64,000 nucleotides of DNA, taken from positions 51,925 through 115,924 of the forward strand of contig DATCLS010000044.1 of the NCBI GenBank assembly GCA_036563805.1, in the 5' to 3' direction. The translations under genes and the position numbers were made by a program. The DNA is from DATCLS01 sp036563805. GTDB taxonomy: Bacteria; Actinomycetota; Acidimicrobiia; Acidimicrobiales; VFJN01. Below are positions 40,875 to 48,913 of this stretch, one piece after another. Position 1 is the stretch's first letter; every line of letters begins with the position of its first letter. A model generated the notes under the pieces. That model saw nothing but the letters and a program-made list of their open reading frames with translations. It was not told the origin of the DNA and did not search any database.

Positions 40875-42992
40875 ATGACAGACGCCGGGACGGGTGACGG
40901 TGCGAGCGAACGGCCACCGGCGCCCGGGCGCGAGGCGACGGAGGCACCGGCGCAGGCGCGGGCGGGGGCGGACCGACGGACAACGACGACCCGGCAGGAC
41001 CCGGCCACCGGGCAGCCCCAGGCGGACCGGCGGGTGGCGAGCAGGCAAATCCCGGCCACCGCTCGTCGGGAGGTGAACGGCCGCCCGGCGAACGGGCAGG
41101 ACGTGGCGGATCGGCCCGAGGCGGCGGACGGGCCGCCGGCGCACCGACCGGAGGGGGACCGGCCGGACGGGGACCGGCACGCGGCGCCGGGCCGGCCCCA
41201 GGCGGCCGACGAGCGTCAGGCCGACCGGCCGCAGGCGGCCGCGCAGGCGGCCGACGACGAGGAGCCAACGGCGAGCCGACGCGCCGGCGCCGACGGTGGC
41301 CCCGGGGCGTGGGCCCGCCTCCTCGACGGGGTGCCGGCCCGGCTGCTGGGCCAACGGTCTCACGTGGCGCTGGCCCTGGCGGCGGCCGTGGGCGTCCTCA
41401 CCGGCGTCGGCGTGGCGGTGTTCGACTGGCTGGTGGAGGCGCTGCTCGACGAGGTGCTCGCCTGGCCGCTCTGGCTCCGGGTGGCGGCGCCGACGGCCGG
41501 GCTGGCCGCGGCCGGCGCCGCCTTGCGGTGGCTGGCCGGCGGGGCGACCCCGGCCACCGCGGACGAGTACATCCGCAACTTCCACGACCCGATGGGCCGT
41601 CTCGACCTTCGGGCGGTGCCGGGCCGGATCGTGGCCGCCGTCGCCACCCTGGGCCTCGGCGGCTCGCTGGGCTACGAGGGCCCCTCGATCTACGGCGGCG
41701 CGGCCATCGGCTCCGGCGTGCAGCGCCGGCTGTCCCGGTTCTTCGGCCCCGACGACGCCAAGGTCCTGATGGTGGCCGGGGCGGCCGCCGGCGTGGCCGC
41801 CATCTTCAAGGCCCCGGTCACCGGCCTCGTGTTCGCGCTCGAGGTGCCCTACCGCGAGGACCTCGCCCGGCGCATGCTCCTCCCCGCCGGCATCGCCGCC
41901 GCCGCCAGCTACCTGATGTTCGCCTCGCTGGCCGGCACCGAGCCCCTGCTCCCCATCGCCGGCGACGCGCCCTTCGACCTGCGCGACCTCGGCGGCGCCG
42001 CCGCCCTCGGGCTGGTGGCCGGCGCCGGCGCCCGGCTGGCGGCCACCCTGCTCGCCGCAGCCAAGCGGCTGGCCCGCCGCGGCCACCAGGTGGTGCGGGT
42101 GGTTGCGGCCGGCGCAGCGCTGGCCGGGCTGTTCCTGGCCGGCCGCGGCCTGGGCATCGACAACCCCACGCTCGGGCCCGGCTATGACGCGGTCAGGTGG
42201 GCGCTCGACCCCGACCGCACGGTCCTGGCCGTCGCCGCCCTGGCCGGCCTGCGGCTCGCCGCCACCGCCACCACGCTGGCCGGCGGCGGGACCGGCGGGT
42301 TGTTCATCCCCCTGGTCGTCCAGGGAGCGCTGCTGGGCCGCATGGCCAGCGGCATCGTCGACCCGCCGAACCCCACGCTGTTCCCGGTGGTCGGCATCGC
42401 CGCCTTCCTCGGTGCCGGCTACCGGGTGCCGCTCGCCGGCGTCGTGTTCGTCGCCGAGTTCACCGGCCGGCCCGGTTTCGTCGTCCCCGGCCTCATCGCC
42501 GCCCTCGTCGCCCAGCTCACGATGGGGCCCGAGTCGGTGTCGCCCTACCAGGCCCCCGGACGCCCCGGGCACCTCGAGCGCCGCCTCACCCTGCCGATCA
42601 CCGACGTGGTCGACACGGCGGCGGCCACCGTGCCCCCGGACGCCACCGTGAGCGAGCTGTTCTGGCAGCACTTCGTCGGCGGCCGCCGGCGCAGCGTGGC
42701 GGTGGTCGACGGTACCCGCTACCTGGGCATGGCCCGGGCCGAGGACCTGGCCTCCCTCGACCGCGCCACCTGGGCCACCACCACGGTGGCCGCCGTCGCC
42801 CACCCCGACCACCCCACCGTGCGGCTCGACCAGCGGGTCGACGACGCCCTGCGGGCCATGGACGAGGCCGACACCGACCGCGTCGCCGTCCTCGACCAGC
42901 AACGCTTCGTCGGCACCGTCTCGCTCGACGACATCGTCCGGCTCGACGACGTCATCGACCGGGCCCGGTTCGGCACCGGCGCCGCCGGCTGA
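40875..42992 (+). CDS. ClC-family chloride channel/antiporter with C-terminal CBS pair
   Basis: The 705-residue protein has a disordered hydrophilic N-terminus (about 150 residues, rich in Arg, Asp, Gln, Pro). A ClC membrane domain follows, with GYEGPSIYGGAAIGS (gating Glu 268) and GGGTGGLFIPLVVQGALLG. The GSGIP selectivity motif is replaced by ATPATADEYIRNF, and the Arg of GREGP by Tyr, so anion selectivity may differ. Residues about 575-690 are two CBS domains (LPITDVVDTAAATVPPDATV, VDDALRAMDEADTDRVAVLD), which usually bind nucleotides and gate transport. Confidence 0.88.
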   Translation: MTDAGTGDGASERPPAPGREATEAPAQARAGADRRTTTTRQDPATGQPQADRRVASRQIPATARREVNGRPANGQDVADRPEAADGPPAHRPEGDRPDGDRHAAPGRPQAADERQADRPQAAAQAADDEEPTASRRAGADGGPGAWARLLDGVPARLLGQRSHVALALAAAVGVLTGVGVAVFDWLVEALLDEVLAWPLWLRVAAPTAGLAAAGAALRWLAGGATPATADEYIRNFHDPMGRLDLRAVPGRIVAAVATLGLGGSLGYEGPSIYGGAAIGSGVQRRLSRFFGPDDAKVLMVAGAAAGVAAIFKAPVTGLVFALEVPYREDLARRMLLPAGIAAAASYLMFASLAGTEPLLPIAGDAPFDLRDLGGAAALGLVAGAGARLAATLLAAAKRLARRGHQVVRVVAAGAALAGLFLAGRGLGIDNPTLGPGYDAVRWALDPDRTVLAVAALAGLRLAATATTLAGGGTGGLFIPLVVQGALLGRMASGIVDPPNPTLFPVVGIAAFLGAGYRVPLAGVVFVAEFTGRPGFVVPGLIAALVAQLTMGPESVSPYQAPGRPGHLERRLTLPITDVVDTAAATVPPDATVSELFWQHFVGGRRRSVAVVDGTRYLGMARAEDLASLDRATWATTTVAAVAHPDHPTVRLDQRVDDALRAMDEADTDRVAVLDQQRFVGTVSLDDIVRLDDVIDRARFGTGAAG

Positions 42993-43015
42993 CCCCGGGT
43001 CCGGCCCGGTCCCGT

Positions 43016-43076
43016 CCCGCCGCCCCCGCCGCCGGCACCATCCCCCCGGCCGGGCGGGCGGCGGCGGCCATTTTTT
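43016..43076 (+). terminator. Rho-independent terminator after the ClC gene
   Basis: CCCGCCGCCCCCGCCGCCGG (43016-43035) pairs with GGCCGGGCGGGCGGCGGCGG (43049-43068), followed by six T at 43071-43076. It is the only terminator in the window with a clear T-run. Confidence 0.75.
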
Positions 43077-43092
43077 GGGACACTCTATTATC
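43077..43092 (+). promoter_or_regulatory. Motif C operator/promoter, first crotonase of the regulon
   Basis: GGGACACTCTATTAT lies just before the crotonase gene. TATTAT ends 6 nt before the ATG at 43098, so the transcript is probably leaderless. ACACTCT matches the shared motif C element. Confidence 0.6.
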
Positions 43093-43097
43093 CGGCC

Positions 43098-43880
43098 ATG
43101 GACTGCCAGACGATCCTGTTCGAGTCCAGCGGCCACGTGGCGACGATCACGCTGAACCGGCCGGACGCCCTCAACGCCTGGAACGACCAGATGGCCCGCG
43201 AGATGGCCTGGGCGTGGCGGACGGTGCGGGACGACGACGCCATCCACGTCGCCGTGCTCCAGGCCAACGGCGACCGGGCGTTCTCCACAGGCGCCGACGT
43301 CAAGGGCGGCGCCAGCTGGTTCATGAAGCCCAACGTCTGGAACACGTTCGACCCGGGGGCGACGCTCTCCCCCAAGCTGCACCACAAGTGCTGGAAGCCG
43401 GTCGTCGCCGCTGTGCACGGTATGGCCGCCGGCGGCGCCCAGTACTTCCTGAACGAGGCCGACATCATCGTCGCGGCCGACGACGCCGAGTTCTTCGACC
43501 CCCACGCCAACGGGGGGATCGTCTCCGCGCTGGAGCCGATCGGGATGCTGGCCCGGGGCGTGCCGCTCGGCGACGTCCTGCGGTGGGCGCTGATGGGCAC
43601 CGAGGAGCGCATAACGGCCGAGACCGCGCTCCGGCTCGGGCTCGTCACCGAGGTGGTGCCGCGGGCCGAGCTGCGCGACCGCGCCCGGGCCATCGCCGAG
43701 TCGATCGCCGCCCGCAACCCGACCGCCATCCAGGGGACGGTGCGGGCCATCTGGGAGTCGTTGGACATGACCCGGTCGATGGCGCTCCAGAACGGCATCG
43801 CCTACACGAACATCGGCAACCCGCCGCTCCACGAGCGCCGGGCCCAGCCCCGCCGCAACGAGGCGCCGACCTACCGCTGA
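43098..43880 (+). CDS. Crotonase-superfamily protein
   Basis: The 260-residue protein has a crotonase core (ATITLNRPDALNAWNDQMAR, DRAFSTGADVKGG, AAVHGMAAGGAQYFLNEADI). Both hydratase glutamate positions are changed: AGGAQ has Gln or Ala, and the second falls in FFDPHANGGI. An Asp or Glu elsewhere must serve if it is an enzyme. It is first in the set of genes sharing motif C (43-63.5 kb), so it probably handles an acyl-CoA intermediate in that pathway. Confidence 0.87.
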   Translation: MDCQTILFESSGHVATITLNRPDALNAWNDQMAREMAWAWRTVRDDDAIHVAVLQANGDRAFSTGADVKGGASWFMKPNVWNTFDPGATLSPKLHHKCWKPVVAAVHGMAAGGAQYFLNEADIIVAADDAEFFDPHANGGIVSALEPIGMLARGVPLGDVLRWALMGTEERITAETALRLGLVTEVVPRAELRDRARAIAESIAARNPTAIQGTVRAIWESLDMTRSMALQNGIAYTNIGNPPLHERRAQPRRNEAPTYR

Positions 43881-43982
43881 GGCCTCCGCCGGCCCGCCGG
43901 CGCCGCGGACCGCGGCCAGGACCGGCCGCGACCCCTCGGGACGACCCGCCCCCGCCGCCTGCCCCGGCGGCCCGCTCGGAAT

Positions 43983-43997
43983 AGAGGTTACTCTTTA
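43983..43997 (+). promoter_or_regulatory. Motif C operator/promoter, phosphotransferase gene
   Basis: AGAGGTTACTCTTTAC places TACTCT 6 nt before the ATG at 44001, a leaderless start under the shared motif. Confidence 0.6.
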
Positions 43998-44000
43998 CGC

Positions 44001-45500
44001 ATGCGCGAAGACCCCGCCCACGAGCTGGCCCTCCCGGACGACCTGCTGGCGTGGGCGGCCGAGCTGGCCGGCGGCGAGGTCACCGGCGGCGCCCGACTGC
44101 CCGGTGGCGGCCGCAAGGAGGCCTGGACGCTCGACTTCGCCGGGGCCGACGGCACCCCGCAGCGCCTGTTCCTCCGCTACGACCGGTCGGACCCGGCCCG
44201 CACGGCCGACCCATGGACCCTGCACCGAGAGGCCTCGGTGTTCCTCGCCCTCCAGGACACCGACGTGATCGTCCCCAAGGTGCTCGGCGTCCACCCCGAG
44301 CACCAGGCGATGCTCACCGAGCTCGTGCCCGGCGACGCCTGGTTCTCCCGCATCGCCGACCCCGACGAGGCCGAGCGCACGGCCCGCCACTTCATGGAGC
44401 AGCTGGCGGCCCTCCACCGGCTCGACCCGAAGGCGCTCGACCTCCCCCACTTCCCTGCTCCGACCACGATCCCGGAGATGGTGGCCTGGGAGCTCGACGA
44501 GTGGGACCGCATCATCGAGGCCCGGGGCGGCGATCCCGACCCGCTGCTGGCGTTCGCCCTCGGGTGGCTGCGCCGGAACGTGCCCGACGTCGAGGGCCCG
44601 GTCGTGCTCGTCCAGGGCGACACCGGGCCGGGCAACTTCATCTACGGCGGCGGTCGGGTTCGGGCCGTCGTCGACTGGGAGCTGGCCCACCTCGGCGACC
44701 CCATGGACGACATCGCCTGGCTCACGCTCCGGTGCACGCAGACGCCGTTCCCCGACCTGCCCGCCCGGCTCCGGGAGTACGAGGAGCGCGTCGGCTGGGC
44801 GGTCGACGACACCCGCGTCCGCTACTACCAGGTGCTGGCCGAGACCAAGCTGCTCGTCATGCGGCACCGGCCGGCGGGCGGCGGCCGGGCCGGGGACGGA
44901 GCCGATGGCGGGGACGGTGGGGTCGGTGGGGTCGCCGGGAGCGGCGGCGGGGGCGGCGGCCAGGCCGGCGGCGATGCCGGGGCGGGCGGCGGGTCCGACG
45001 TCGGCAACGGCCTCATCTACTCGATGCTGCACCGGCGGCTGTGGTTCGAGGCGATCGCCTCGTTCCTGGGGCTCGAGCTCGACGACCCGCCGCCACCACC
45101 GCCGGCGGAGCCCGGCGACCACGCCTGGCTGTACGACACCGTCCTGGGCCAGCTGCGGGACGTGATCGTGCCCCGCCTCGCCGACCCGCTCGGCCGGTCC
45201 CGGGCCAAGAGCGTGGCCCGGATCGTCAAGTACCTGCGGGAGATCGACCGCCACGGCGCCGCGGTCAGCGCCGCCGAGCTGGACGACATCGCCGCCGTGC
45301 TCGGCACTCCGGCGGACGCGCTCGCGCCCGACGGGTCGCTCGCCCCGGCTCGGGCCGCCCTGGCCGACGCCGTCCGGTCGGGCGCCATCGACGAGCGCGA
45401 CTACCTGCGGACTCTGTGGCGCCGGACCGCCCGCGAGAACGAGCTGCTCCGCCCGGCCTCGGGCGCCCTGGCCGACCGCCACTGGCCCCCGCTCCGCTGA
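44001..45500 (+). CDS. Phosphotransferase of the APH/ACAD-associated kinase family
   Basis: The 499-residue protein has GGRKEAWTLDF and FLRYDRSDP (ATP-binding lobe), LVQGDTGPGNFIYGGG (catalytic HGD-like loop with Gln for His) and VVDWELAHLGDPMDDIAWL (metal-binding Asp). This matches kinases found beside acyl-CoA dehydrogenases. A Gly/Ala-rich insertion of about 45 residues (about 292-336) splits the C-terminal helices. The last 120 residues (VARIVKYLREIDRHG) are a helical extension. It shares motif C with the fatty-acid-like genes; its substrate is probably a hydroxylated acid or acyl-CoA. Confidence 0.83.
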   Translation: MREDPAHELALPDDLLAWAAELAGGEVTGGARLPGGGRKEAWTLDFAGADGTPQRLFLRYDRSDPARTADPWTLHREASVFLALQDTDVIVPKVLGVHPEHQAMLTELVPGDAWFSRIADPDEAERTARHFMEQLAALHRLDPKALDLPHFPAPTTIPEMVAWELDEWDRIIEARGGDPDPLLAFALGWLRRNVPDVEGPVVLVQGDTGPGNFIYGGGRVRAVVDWELAHLGDPMDDIAWLTLRCTQTPFPDLPARLREYEERVGWAVDDTRVRYYQVLAETKLLVMRHRPAGGGRAGDGADGGDGGVGGVAGSGGGGGGQAGGDAGAGGGSDVGNGLIYSMLHRRLWFEAIASFLGLELDDPPPPPPAEPGDHAWLYDTVLGQLRDVIVPRLADPLGRSRAKSVARIVKYLREIDRHGAAVSAAELDDIAAVLGTPADALAPDGSLAPARAALADAVRSGAIDERDYLRTLWRRTARENELLRPASGALADRHWPPLR

Positions 45501-45931
45501 CCCGTACCCCGGCGGCTCGGGCGCCCAGGCACACCCGCAGACGCCCGCCGCGCCTCGAGGTGGACGCCCCACGCTGCGTTGGGCTCGCCCGCTGGCCCGC
45601 CCGCGGACCGGGCGGTGGCATCCGGCGGCACCGCCCGCCCCGCCTCGAGGAAGACGGCCAACGGCGCCGGCGCCGGCGCCTGCCCGCTGCCGCGTTGCGC
45701 GGGCGCACGCCGGGGCGCGGGCGCTCGGGAACCGAGGAGGCGCCGCGCCCGGGAGCAGGACGGGACCGCGGCCGCCGGCCGGCGCCGGCGACCGCCCGCT
45801 GACCGTGGCCGCCGCCGGTCTCGTTGCGCCGGCGGAAGCCGGGGCGCCGGCGCCCGGGAGCAGGACGGGACCGCGGCCGCCACCAGGGGTGCCGGAGGCG
45901 GCACCCGTGACCGACGGCCGGCCGCGGCGGG
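45501..45931. repeat. Gene-poor gap with degenerate long direct repeats
   Basis: GCCCGGGAGCAGGACGGGAC and ten further bases occur identically at 45747-45776 and 45852-45881. The flanks (CGTTGCGC, then GCCGGGGCGC) are also related at about 45690 and 45810, so the region is an old duplication of units of roughly 105-120 bp. I found no supported gene in it. Confidence 0.6.
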
Positions 45932-47125
45932 TCAGGAGGTGAGAAGGAGGCAGCCGGCGATGGGGCCGCCGCCGGCGGAGACGACCGCCACCTCGGGCCG
46001 CCGGGGCACCTGCCGGTCGCCGGCCTCGCCCCGGAGCTGCAGGCACGCCTCGTGCAGCACCCAGTAGCCGTGCATGCGCCCAGCCGAGAGCTGGCCGCCG
46101 TAGGTGTTGAGGGGCAGCTCACCGTCGAGGGCGATGCGGGTGCCGCCTTCGACGAACGGCCCCGACCCGCCCTCCTCGCACAGGCCCAGCGCCTCGAGCC
46201 AGGCCAGCGTGAGGAACGTGAAGCCGTCGTACAGCTCGGCCACGTCGACGTCCGCCGGGCGCAGGTCGGTGCGGCTCCACATCTGGGCGGCGGCCTCGGT
46301 CGACGCCATCTTCGGGAAGTCCGGCCGCTGGGTCCAGCCGCCGATCCCGCCGGACCCGCCCATGGCCTCGACCCGCACCGGGCGGTGCGGGCAGTCGGGG
46401 GCGTGGTCGGCGGCGGACACGACGACGGCGATCGACCCGTCGACCGGCACGTCGCAGTCGTACAGCCCGAAGGGGCTCGACACGGGCCGGGCCGCCAGGT
46501 AGTCGGCCATGGTCATCGGCTCGCGGTACACGGCCCGGGGGTTGAGCGCCGCCTTGGCCCGGCTGCTCACCGCCAGCCAGCCGAGCTGCTCCTTGGTCGT
46601 GCCGTAGAGGTGCATGTGACGCTGGCAGTGCAGGGCCAGCCAGTTGGCGGCCGAGTAGGCGTGGGCGGCGAGGAGCGGGCCCATGTCGCCTATGACCGCG
46701 GCGAGGCCCTCACCGCCGCCGGAGCCGCCGGACACGCCGGACCCACGCGAGCCCCCACCTGACCCCGAGGTGATCGTCCCGCCCATCATCTGCACGGTCC
46801 GGTAGACGAGCACGTGGCGCGCCCGCCCCTCGGCCACTGCCAGGCACGCCGACATGACCGGGGCGAGCAGCCCGCCGGCGTCGAACCCGCCGCCGTGATC
46901 GACCGGCTCGATGCCGAGGGCGCCCGCCGCCTCCGGCACCGGCGTGTCGCCCAGCGAGGCGAGGCCGTCGATGTCGGCCGCCCGCAGCCCGGCATCGGCG
47001 ATGGCGGCCCGGGCGGCCGCCACGGTCAGCTCGCAGGCGTCGACCCCGAGCCGCCGGCCGATATCGGAGATGCCGACGCCGGAGATGAGTGCCCGCTTCT
47101 CGGGCACGTCGACACTGCGGCCCAT
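45932..47125 (-). CDS. Thiolase-like protein without the catalytic Cys (Ltp2-type retro-aldolase candidate)
   Basis: The 397-residue thiolase-fold protein has ALISGVGISDIGRRLG, LTVAAARAAIADAGLRAADI, and AELYDGFTFLTLAWLEALGL. The nucleophile position reads GGGFDAGGLLA, without Cys, and the end has SAGRMHGYWVLHEACLQLRG and GDRQV, typical of lipid-transfer-protein thiolase homologues such as Ltp2. Those act with a DUF35 partner to cleave steroid side-chain hydroxyacyl-CoAs by retro-aldol reaction. The ATG overlaps the stop of the DUF35 gene. A Ser/Gly-rich loop sits at about 110-130. Confidence 0.85.
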   Translation of the reverse strand: MGRSVDVPEKRALISGVGISDIGRRLGVDACELTVAAARAAIADAGLRAADIDGLASLGDTPVPEAAGALGIEPVDHGGGFDAGGLLAPVMSACLAVAEGRARHVLVYRTVQMMGGTITSGSGGGSRGSGVSGGSGGGEGLAAVIGDMGPLLAAHAYSAANWLALHCQRHMHLYGTTKEQLGWLAVSSRAKAALNPRAVYREPMTMADYLAARPVSSPFGLYDCDVPVDGSIAVVVSAADHAPDCPHRPVRVEAMGGSGGIGGWTQRPDFPKMASTEAAAQMWSRTDLRPADVDVAELYDGFTFLTLAWLEALGLCEEGGSGPFVEGGTRIALDGELPLNTYGGQLSAGRMHGYWVLHEACLQLRGEAGDRQVPRRPEVAVVSAGGGPIAGCLLLTS

Positions 47126-47568
47126 CACCCCTCCCCGGCGACCGACGCCGGCTCGACCGACGTGGGCTCGACCACCGGCTCGAACACCGGCACGTGGTGC
47201 TCGCCCTGCTGCTCGAAGGCCACCCGCACGGGCAGGCCGATCCGCACGTCGGCCGGGTCGCATCCGACCACGTTGGCCACCACGCGCAGGTCGGGCTGCT
47301 CGGCCAGCTCGACGATGGCGATCACGAACGGCGTCGGGACCTCGGGGTGGTACTGGTGCTCGGCCACCGTGTAGGTGAACACGGTGCCGCGGCCGCTGGC
47401 CGGCGTGGGGACGGCGTCGGCGCCGCAGCCGGCGCACCGGCCCTGGGGCGGATGCTGCCACCGGCCGCACGCCGGGCAGCGCTCGATGAGGAGCTGGCCG
47501 TGGCGGCCGCCGGTCCAGAACGCCCGGTTGCGGTCGTCCAGCGGCGGAAGGATACGGGGAGGAGACAT
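47125..47568 (-). CDS. DUF35 OB-fold zinc-ribbon protein, partner of the thiolase-like protein
   Basis: The 147-residue protein has an N-terminal helix (RNRAFWTGGRHGQLLIERC), a zinc ribbon (CPACGRWQHPPQGRCAGCG, four Cys) and an OB fold (GTVFTYTVAEHQYHPEVPTP, VVGCDPADVRIGLPVRVAFE). Such proteins pair with thiolase-like enzymes and are needed for their aldolase activity in steroid degradation. Its stop overlaps the ATG of the thiolase-like gene, consistent with equal production. The start is preceded by the motif C site with possible -10 TAGAGT (8 nt). Confidence 0.92.
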   Translation of the reverse strand: MSPPRILPPLDDRNRAFWTGGRHGQLLIERCPACGRWQHPPQGRCAGCGADAVPTPASGRGTVFTYTVAEHQYHPEVPTPFVIAIVELAEQPDLRVVANVVGCDPADVRIGLPVRVAFEQQGEHHVPVFEPVVEPTSVEPASVAGEG

Positions 47569-47584
47569 TTAGGGATACTCTATT
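47569..47584. promoter_or_regulatory. Motif C operator between divergent DUF35 and amidohydrolase genes
   Basis: TTAGGGATACTCTATTG. Forward TACTCT would serve the amidohydrolase gene (about 30-nt leader), and reverse TAGAGT the DUF35 gene. One site can control both directions. Confidence 0.65.
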
Positions 47585-47616
47585 GACGGTGCGTCGAGAT
47601 GCGAGGGGGGAGCCCG

Positions 47617-48885
47617 GTGAAGATCGACGACATGATCCTGGTCAGCATCGACGACCACGTGATCGAGCCGGCGGACATGTTCGAGCGCCACATGCCCGAG
47701 CGCTACCGCGCCGAGGCCCCGAAGTACGTGAGCGGGGGCCCCGACGGCGCCGACCACTGGGAGTACCAGGGGGTGAAGACCGGCGCGGTCGGCCTGAACG
47801 CGGTGGCCTCGTGGCCGCACGAGGAGTGGGGCTTCGACCCGGTGGGCCACGCCGAGATGCGGCCCGGCTGCTACGACATGGACCAGCGGGTGCGCGACAT
47901 GGACGCCAACGGCGTGCTGGCGTCGATGTGCTTCCCGACCATGGCCGGCTTCAACGGCATGAGCCTGGCCCGCTCGACCGTCGACCGCGACCTCACCAAG
48001 GTCGTCGTGTCGGCCTACAACGACTGGCACATCGACGAGTTGGCCGGCGAGCACCCCGGCCGGTTCCTGCCGTTGGCCATCCTCCCGGTGTTCGACCCCG
48101 AGGCCATGGCCACCGAGATCGCCCGGGTGGCGGCGAAGGGCTGCCACGCCGTGAGCCTGCCCGAGGCGCCCTACGGCGTGGGCCTGCCGCCCTACGGCGA
48201 CGACTACTGGGCGCCCGTGTTCACCGCCTGTCAGGACCACGACGTCGCGGTGTGCCTGCACATCGGCGGGTCGTTCGGGCTGCTCCAGCGGCCGCCCGAC
48301 GCCTCGATCGACAACCTGATCATCCTCGCCCCCCAGCTCTCGGCGGTGATCGTCACCGACCTGATCCTGGCCGGCCTGTTCGTCAAGTATCCCCGGCTCA
48401 AGGTGGCGATGAGCGAGGGCGGCATCGGCTGGATCCCGTTCTACCTCGACCGGCTCGACCGCCACGTGTGGAACCACCGGTGGACCGGCCTGCGCATCGC
48501 CGACGAGGACATCACGCCCTCGGAGCTGTGGCGGCGCAACTTCCTGGGCTGCTTCATCACCGACCCGTCGAGCCTCCGGCTGCGCGACCGCATCGGCGTC
48601 GACTCCATCGCCTGGGAGTGCGACTACCCCCACTCAGACTCCACCTGGCCCCGCTCGCCCGAGCTGGTGCTGGGCGAGCTGGAGGGGGCCGGGACGTCGG
48701 ACGAGGAGATCGACAAGATCACCTGGCAGAACGCCTGCCGGTTCTTCAACTTCGACCCATTCCGCCACCGCCCCCGCGAGGCGGCCACGGTGGGGGCGCT
48801 GCGGGCCAAGGCGGCGGACGTCGACGTGTCGGAGACGTCGAAGGCCGTCTACCGCGAGCGCTACTACGCCGGCGCCTCGGCCTGA
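47617..48885 (+). CDS. Amidohydrolase-2 family metal-dependent hydrolase/decarboxylase
   Basis: The 422-residue TIM-barrel protein begins VKIDDMILVSIDDHVIEPAD, the metal-site start of the ACMSD-like family. VCLHIGGSFG (metal His) and WECDYPHSDSTWP (catalytic Asp, about residue 335) follow. Similar proteins cluster with P450s and acyl-CoA dehydrogenases in steroid- and terpenoid-degrading actinobacteria. I chose the GTG at 47617 because GAGGGGGGAG lies right before it; an ATG at 47599 has none. The reaction is unknown. Confidence 0.88.
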   Translation: MKIDDMILVSIDDHVIEPADMFERHMPERYRAEAPKYVSGGPDGADHWEYQGVKTGAVGLNAVASWPHEEWGFDPVGHAEMRPGCYDMDQRVRDMDANGVLASMCFPTMAGFNGMSLARSTVDRDLTKVVVSAYNDWHIDELAGEHPGRFLPLAILPVFDPEAMATEIARVAAKGCHAVSLPEAPYGVGLPPYGDDYWAPVFTACQDHDVAVCLHIGGSFGLLQRPPDASIDNLIILAPQLSAVIVTDLILAGLFVKYPRLKVAMSEGGIGWIPFYLDRLDRHVWNHRWTGLRIADEDITPSELWRRNFLGCFITDPSSLRLRDRIGVDSIAWECDYPHSDSTWPRSPELVLGELEGAGTSDEEIDKITWQNACRFFNFDPFRHRPREAATVGALRAKAADVDVSETSKAVYRERYYAGASA

Positions 48886-48913
48886 CCGCAACCACCGCCG
48901 AGCCCGCAGACCG

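Noticed and set aside
40653..43832. Open frame of about 1,060 codons on the minus strand
   Set aside because: It lies antisense to the ClC channel and crotonase genes and shows no recognisable motif.
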